From DTU098 sp964498525 (lineage in GTDB: Bacteria > Bacillota > Desulfotomaculia > Desulfotomaculales > Pelotomaculaceae), in the NCBI GenBank assembly GCA_964498525.1, contig CAZCGU010000002.1:124001-188000 (forward strand): a stretch of DNA of 64,000 nucleotides, read 5' to 3'. Below, piece after piece: positions 59,805-64,000 of this stretch; the stretch's first letter is position 1, and the number at the start of each line of letters is the position of its first letter. The notes under the pieces are model-generated. The model worked only from the letters and a program-made list of their open reading frames with translations, was not told where the DNA came from and made no database searches. The position numbers and the translations under genes are program-made.

Positions 59805-62451
59805 AAAATATGTTTACCTGTTTGAGGAAGGAAACGCAGGGATGAAAGGCTTGCTGGGGGGAAAGGGAGCAAACCTGGCCGAGATGACAAAAATCGGATT
59901 ACCTGTTCCGCCCGGTCTGATTGTTACCACCCGGGCCTGTAAAGATTTCACCACCCTGGGGCAGAAATTTCCAGCGGGGTTGAAAGAACAAATCCGGAAT
60001 GGAATTGCTCTTCTAGAAGAAAAAACGGAGAAAAAGTTCGGCGCCGGGGACAACCCGCTGCTGATATCAGTCCGCTCCGGCGCCCCGGTTTCCATGCCCG
60101 GAATGATGGATACCGTCTTAAACCTTGGTTTGAATGATCGCACTGTGGAAGCACTGGCTTCCGCCACCGGGGACGAGCGGTTTGCCCTGGACTGTTACCG
60201 TCGTTTTATCAATATGTTCGGTGATGTTGTAATGGAAGTGGAGCACCACAAATTTGAAAGTATTCTGGCAAACCAGAAGGATAAGGCCCGAATTTATCTC
60301 GACAACCAGCTTTCCGCCGGCGACTGGCGGGAGATTATTGCTGAATACAAAAAATTAATCCAGAAAGAAGCCGGCTGCCTTTTTCCCCAGGAGCCCATGG
60401 AACAGCTTTTTATGTCGGTCCATGCCGTCTTTAATTCCTGGAATAATGACCGGGCTTATGTTTACCGCAGGATCAATAAAATCCCGGACGATCTGGGAAC
60501 GGCCGTTAATATTCAGGCAATGGTTTTCGGCAACCTGGGGGACGACAGCGGCACCGGCGTTGCTTTTACCCGCAACCCCTCCACTGGGGAAAATAGACTC
60601 TACGGTGAGTATCTCATCAACGCCCAGGGTGAAGATGTGGTGGCCGGGATCCGGACACCGCAGCCCATTGAGGCGCTGCAGCAGGACATGCCGGAGATTT
60701 ACAGTCAGTTTGCCGAAGTGTGCGGGCTTTTAAGCAGGCACTACAGGGATATGCAGGATATCGAATTTACAGTGGAGCGGGGCAAACTCTGGATTCTGCA
60801 GACCCGCCGGGGGAAACGTACCGCCCAGGCCGCCATCAAAATTGCAGTGGATATGGTTGAGGAAGGTTTGATTAACCGGGAGGAAGCAGTGCTGCGGGTT
60901 GAGCCCGGACAATTGGACCAGCTTCTGCACCGGCGCATCGATACCGGGGCAAAGCTGGACATTGTGGCCAGGGGACTGCCGGCTTCACCCGGCGCAGCAT
61001 CGGGGATGGTTATATTTGACGCGGACGAGGCCGAAAGACTGAGTGCGGAAGGTAAAAAACTGATTTTGGTTCGTACGGAAACGACCCCCGACGACATCCA
61101 TGGAATCGTGGCCTCCCAGGGCATCCTTACCTCCCGGGGGGGGATGACCAGCCACGCTGCCGTGGTGGCCCGGGGGATGGGCAAACCCTGTATTTGCGGC
61201 TGCGAATCCATAAACATTGATTACAAAAAGAACATGTTCTCCAGCGGTAACCTGGTGGTAAGGAAGGGTGACGTAATATCCATTGACGGTTCCACCGGTA
61301 ATGTAATCCTGGGGGCGGTGCCGATGCTGGACCCCGAACTGTCGCCTGAATTTAAAAAATTGCTTAAATGGGCTGACCAGATTCGCATCCTGGGTGTCAG
61401 GGCAAACGCAGACACTCCGCTGGATGCCGCCAAAGCGAGGGATTTCGGAGCGGAAGGAATAGGTTTGACCCGCACCGAGCATATGTTTATGGCCCAGGAC
61501 CGTTTGCCTGTCGTTCAGGAAATGATTCTGGCCGCCGGTAAAGCGGAGCGGCTGGTTGCCCTGGATAAGCTCTTGCCTGTGCAGCAGGAAGATTTCTACG
61601 GGATCCTGTTAGCCATGGACGGACTGCCGGTAACCATCCGGTTATTGGACCCACCCCTGCACGAATTTCTGCCCAATGCCGCAGAACTCATGGTGGAGCT
61701 GACCCGGCTGCGGCTGACGGAGGGAAGCGGAGCTGAAATTGAAAAGAAGGAAGTACTTTTACACAAGGTTCGTACCCTGTCCGAAGTCAACCCCATGCTG
61801 GGACACCGGGGCTGCCGCCTGGGCATTACCTTTCCGGAAATCTATGCCATGCAGGCCAGGGCAATTTTTCTCGCCACAGCCCAGTTGGTTAAAGAAGGTT
61901 TTCATCCCGTGCCGGAAGTGGAGATTCCCCTTGTAATCGATCTCAATGAGTTGTCCTTCCTGCGCCGGATCATCGAGGCCGAAGCTGAAGAAGTAATTAA
62001 AAACACAGGGATTTCTTTCCACTACACCGTGGGTACCATGATCGAAATTCCCCGGGCCGCCCTACTGGCGGATGAACTGGCTCAATCGGCTGATTTCTTT
62101 TCCTTTGGCACCAATGACCTGACCCAGACTACCCTGGGTTTTTCCAGGGATGACGCCGAGGGTAAATTCATTCAGGCCTACCAGGATAAGAAGATTTTGT
62201 CCGATAACCCCTTTATGGTTCTGGATCGCAAGGGTGTGGGTAAATTGATGAAATGGGCCGTGGAACAGGGACGCCGGACCACCCCGGGCCTTTTAATCGG
62301 GATCTGCGGCGAGCACGGCGGGGAACCGGCATCCATTGAGTTCTGTCAGGAACTGGGTTTGGATTATGTCAGCTGTTCCACTTTCCGGGTGCCCGTGGCC
62401 AGGCTGGCGGCAGCCCAGGCCGCCGTTACCGTAAAAGACCAATCGAGATAG
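59794..62451 (+). CDS. ppdK: Pyruvate, phosphate dikinase
   Basis: 885 residues from ATG 59794 (GAGGTG ahead). Interconverts ATP + Pi + pyruvate with AMP + PPi + PEP. N-terminal ATP-grasp domain (LLGGKGANLAEMTKIGLPVP, VRSGAPVSMPGMMDTVLNLG), swivelling phosphohistidine domain GGMTSHAAVVARGMGKPCICG with catalytic H454 and the preceding Thr that PDRP phosphorylates, and the TIM-barrel PEP/pyruvate site (GLTRTEHMFM, GTNDLTQTTLGFSRDD, GICGEHGGEPASIE). In this operon it is under its own regulatory kinase. Usual length. Confidence 0.98.
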   Translation: MLSEKYVYLFEEGNAGMKGLLGGKGANLAEMTKIGLPVPPGLIVTTRACKDFTTLGQKFPAGLKEQIRNGIALLEEKTEKKFGAGDNPLLISVRSGAPVSMPGMMDTVLNLGLNDRTVEALASATGDERFALDCYRRFINMFGDVVMEVEHHKFESILANQKDKARIYLDNQLSAGDWREIIAEYKKLIQKEAGCLFPQEPMEQLFMSVHAVFNSWNNDRAYVYRRINKIPDDLGTAVNIQAMVFGNLGDDSGTGVAFTRNPSTGENRLYGEYLINAQGEDVVAGIRTPQPIEALQQDMPEIYSQFAEVCGLLSRHYRDMQDIEFTVERGKLWILQTRRGKRTAQAAIKIAVDMVEEGLINREEAVLRVEPGQLDQLLHRRIDTGAKLDIVARGLPASPGAASGMVIFDADEAERLSAEGKKLILVRTETTPDDIHGIVASQGILTSRGGMTSHAAVVARGMGKPCICGCESINIDYKKNMFSSGNLVVRKGDVISIDGSTGNVILGAVPMLDPELSPEFKKLLKWADQIRILGVRANADTPLDAAKARDFGAEGIGLTRTEHMFMAQDRLPVVQEMILAAGKAERLVALDKLLPVQQEDFYGILLAMDGLPVTIRLLDPPLHEFLPNAAELMVELTRLRLTEGSGAEIEKKEVLLHKVRTLSEVNPMLGHRGCRLGITFPEIYAMQARAIFLATAQLVKEGFHPVPEVEIPLVIDLNELSFLRRIIEAEAEEVIKNTGISFHYTVGTMIEIPRAALLADELAQSADFFSFGTNDLTQTTLGFSRDDAEGKFIQAYQDKKILSDNPFMVLDRKGVGKLMKWAVEQGRRTTPGLLIGICGEHGGEPASIEFCQELGLDYVSCSTFRVPVARLAAAQAAVTVKDQSR

Positions 62452-62454
62452 AGA

Positions 62455-62483
62455 TTGAAAAAGACAATGACTTGTGATATTCT
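62455..62483 (+). promoter_or_regulatory. Promoter of the guanidine riboswitch unit
   Basis: TTGAAA (62455-62460), 17 nt, TATTCT (62478-62483), about 30 bases before the aptamer. It begins four bases after the ppdK stop. Confidence 0.7.
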
Positions 62484-62511
62484 CTGTTAAGAGAAAAATT
62501 CATATTAAAGT

Positions 62512-62638
62512 TTTATAGGGTTCCGCAGTTTTTGTAAGAACTGGTCTGGTCCGAGATAAAACGCACAGTTTGTCTGTGTTCACGGAAGGATAAAAGCCTG
62601 GGAGATATTACAAGTATCTTCTGGGCTTTTTGTTTTTT
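62512..62638 (+). ncRNA. Guanidine-I (ykkC) riboswitch with terminator
   Basis: Conserved ykkC-class elements appear in order: TATAGGGTTCCG (62514-62525), CTGGTCTGGTCCGAGA (62541-62556), AAACGCAC (62559-62566), ACGGAAGGATAAAAGCCTGG (62582-62601). The AAAAGCCTGGGAGATA (62592-62607) arm can pair with TATCTTCTGGGCTTTT (62615-62630), followed by TGTTTTTT: a terminator competing with the aptamer. Guanidinium binding should allow read-through into the exporter gene. Confidence 0.93.
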
Positions 62639-62662
62639 CTTTATTTGAAAGGGGTGAAAAAA

Positions 62663-62983
62663 ATGCAATGGTTACTATTAGTTATAGCGGGGCTTCTTGA
62701 AACGTGCTGGGCTGTGGGTTTGAAGTATTCACAAGGATTTACAAAGTTTATACCGAGTGTGTTTACCATATTGGGGATGATAGCAAGCTTCTATTTTTTA
62801 TCATTAGCCTTAAAAAATCTTCCATTAGGAACAGCTTACGCAATATGGACAGGAATAGGTACAGTTGGAACTGTGATTTTAGGAATCATACTATTCAAAG
62901 AACCTATTGACCTATTAACGATACTCTTTATTGGATTTATTATTATTGGAATTAGTGGTTTAAAAATGGCTTCTTCTAATTGA
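62663..62983 (+). CDS. gdx: Guanidinium exporter (SMR family, Gdx/SugE type)
   Basis: 106 residues from ATG 62663 (AAAGGGGTG ahead). Four-helix small multidrug resistance protein with the essential Glu in helix 1 (LLVIAGLLETCWAVGLKYS) and the Gdx-type segment LPLGTAYAIWTGIGTVGTVI. Exports guanidinium by proton antiport; the guanidine-I riboswitch in front confirms this over a quaternary-amine role. The gene is far richer in A and T than its neighbours, with many TTA, ATA and AGA codons, suggesting recent transfer. Confidence 0.93.
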   Translation: MQWLLLVIAGLLETCWAVGLKYSQGFTKFIPSVFTILGMIASFYFLSLALKNLPLGTAYAIWTGIGTVGTVILGIILFKEPIDLLTILFIGFIIIGISGLKMASSN

Positions 62984-63353
62984 TATTGCTGCATTTTTAC
63001 GAAGTGTTCCACAATGTAAAAAAATGAGATTGGTCTATTTGATTGCGGCCGTCAAGGCCGGAATTTGATGAAGTTCCGGTTCTTACAGCATAAACCGGGG
63101 AGAGTGGGTCCAAGAAGATATTATTCGCCGGTAAAGATGCAGAAAATGCATCTTCACCGGCAGATTTTATTAGAGCGTGTATAGAATACCAGTTAACGGC
63201 AACCCGGGTGAAGTGTAGTGAATAAAAGGATTTGAACCGGTAAAACTTACGGGGGGCAGAGAATGCGTAAGATCATAGACAAATTGATTAAGTGGTAGTA
63301 TGATAAGCATGCAATAATGTTATATTAATGCTACCTTGAAAGAGGTAAATTGT
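62984..63353. other. Intergenic region between gdx and the broken antitoxin
   Basis: 370 bases. It holds a CCGGAA/TTCCGG hairpin (63057-63085), a strong terminator-like hairpin (63127-63161), and a minimal frame MRKIIDKLIKW (about 63263-63298) behind GGGGGGCAGAG that stops after 11 codons. No recognised gene. Confidence 0.5.
63127..63170 (+). terminator. Terminator-like hairpin downstream of gdx
   Basis: GCCGGTAAAGATGCA (63127-63141) / TGCATCTTCACCGGC (63147-63161), 15-bp stem with one mismatch, loop GAAAA, followed by AGATTTTATT. It is about 145 bases after the gdx stop. Confidence 0.65.
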
Positions 63354-63543
63354 GTGATAAATATTAAGCCATCTGCAGCAATCCGAAAAATACTATAACG
63401 AGATTTCTGAATTGTGCAAGCAGACAGGGGAACCTGTTTATCTTACAAAAAACGGAGAAGGGGATCTCGTGGTCATGGATATAGAAACCTTTGCCAGAAG
63501 GGAAAGAAGAGCAGAATATCGAAAAGAGGTTGATGGCTGTTGA
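63354..63543 (+). pseudogene. Phd/YefM-type antitoxin, frameshifted
   Basis: GTG 63354 follows GAAAGAGG and reads VINIKPSAAIRK, then hits TAA at 63396. Dropping one A from the AAAAA run (63386-63390) restores KYYNEISELCKQTGEPVYLT, KNGEGDLVVMDIETFARRER and a stop at 63541-63543, a typical Phd/YefM antitoxin N-terminus and core. So the gene carries a +1 frameshift in a homopolymer, or the read does. No toxin gene (RelE/YoeB/Doc) is next to it; thpR starts six bases later. Confidence 0.75.
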
Positions 63544-63548
63544 GACAA

Positions 63549-64000
63549 ATGAGACTTTTCATTGCTGTAAACCTGCCGGGGGAATTAAAGAAATCGCTGG
63601 ACAACCTCAGCCTGGCACTAAGGAGGTTTCCTTCAGACGCGAAATGGGTGGGGGGGGCAAACCTTCACTTGACCCTTCAGTTCCTGGGAAATGTCCCCGA
63701 AGACCAGGTTCCAGCCATTGTTCAGGGGCTGAATCTTGCGGCGGGGGAAGTTGCGCCCTTTAAACTTGTAATCGGCGGTGTGGGGGTGTTCCCTTCAGTG
63801 GAGCGGCCGCGGGTATTGTGGGTTGGTGTGTCCGGTGACACCACAATCCTGGCGGGCTTGCACCGGAGGGTAGAGACGGAGATGGGACTTTTGGGGTTTG
63901 AGCCGGAAAGGCGCAAGTTTTCCCCTCATTTGACCCTGGCCAGAATTAGATCGCCTCTGGGGTTTGAAAAGCTGCTGCAAAAGGCGGAGGAGTATGCGGG
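63549..64000 (+). CDS. thpR: RNA 2',3'-cyclic phosphodiesterase (3' truncated)
   Basis: The first 150 residues, cut by the right edge. A 2H phosphoesterase family protein (ThpR/LigT) that opens 2',3'-cyclic phosphates on RNA ends. Both catalytic motifs are visible: HLTLQFLG at H40 and HLTLARI at H127. It opens MRLFIAVNLPGELKKSLDNL, the standard LigT start. The ribosome site is weak; the start is six bases behind the broken antitoxin. Typical full length is about 180-190 residues. Confidence 0.92.
   Translation, partial: MRLFIAVNLPGELKKSLDNLSLALRRFPSDAKWVGGANLHLTLQFLGNVPEDQVPAIVQGLNLAAGEVAPFKLVIGGVGVFPSVERPRVLWVGVSGDTTILAGLHRRVETEMGLLGFEPERRKFSPHLTLARIRSPLGFEKLLQKAEEYA

Noticed and set aside
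63263..63298. 11-codon frame MRKIIDKLIKW behind a G-rich ribosome-like site
   Set aside because: Too short to judge; no partner or family seen.

Overview
This is about 64 kb of a low-GC Gram-positive chromosome of roughly balanced base composition. It most resembles a spore-forming, menaquinone-using anaerobe of the Peptococcaceae (Desulfotomaculum/Pelotomaculum/Carboxydothermus relatives). The evidence is the sporulation genes (spoIIP, yqfC, yqfD), strong AGGAGG-type ribosome sites with many TTG and GTG starts, T-box leaders, a HrcA/CIRCE heat-shock operon, a bacterial archaeal-type chaperonin inside that operon, and pyruvate phosphate dikinase with its regulator. The taxon is inferred from gene content and order, not from a search.

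Layout. 1-8.1 kb is a loosely packed region: the tail of a thioredoxin-reductase-like flavoprotein, a DUF4912 protein, a secreted stalk-domain protein, a very large secreted M6-type peptidase with an altered active-site motif, and an XRE regulator with a small membrane protein. 8.2-19 kb holds menG, an RND efflux system (adaptor plus a permease broken by an in-frame TAA), a cysteine-rich BtuF-like binding protein, and a MarR-controlled heterodimeric ABC exporter with one degenerate ATP site. 19-26 kb has two very small cysteine-containing reading frames on the minus strand, pepF, a leucine T-box with a leuA-like gene, an MTH1187-type thiamine-binding protein, holA, rpsT and a holin-like membrane protein.

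26-41 kb is the classic spoIIP - lepA - hemW - hrcA - [chaperonin] - grpE - dnaK - dnaJ - prmA - tautomerase - rsmE - mtaB run. A perfect CIRCE sits ahead of hrcA, so the repressor, the DnaK machine and the group II/III-like chaperonin appear to be co-regulated. 41-54.6 kb continues with hinT, rpsU, nfeD/floA, yqfC, yqfD, phoH, yqfF(pgpH), ybeY, a dgkA-PAP2-like fusion, cdd, era, mgtE, recO and a DUF4342 protein. 54.7-62.5 kb has a glycine T-box with glyQS, then a compact CcpN-like repressor / PPDK regulatory protein / PPDK module.

62.5-63.6 kb is a small accessory pocket: a guanidine-I riboswitch driving a strikingly AT-rich Gdx-type guanidinium exporter, followed by a frameshifted Phd/YefM antitoxin. 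The window ends inside thpR.

Most genes are housekeeping. The points worth a second look are the chaperonin in the dnaK operon, the nonsense-split RND permease, a probable AUU start codon for the PPDK regulator, two unlisted small Cys genes near 19.6-19.85 kb, a 42-codon frame with an ATGA junction under a textbook promoter/palindrome, and a hairpin overlapping the spoIIP ribosome site. I found no tRNA, rRNA, CRISPR array, insertion sequence or prophage, and no convincing wholly new multi-gene system.
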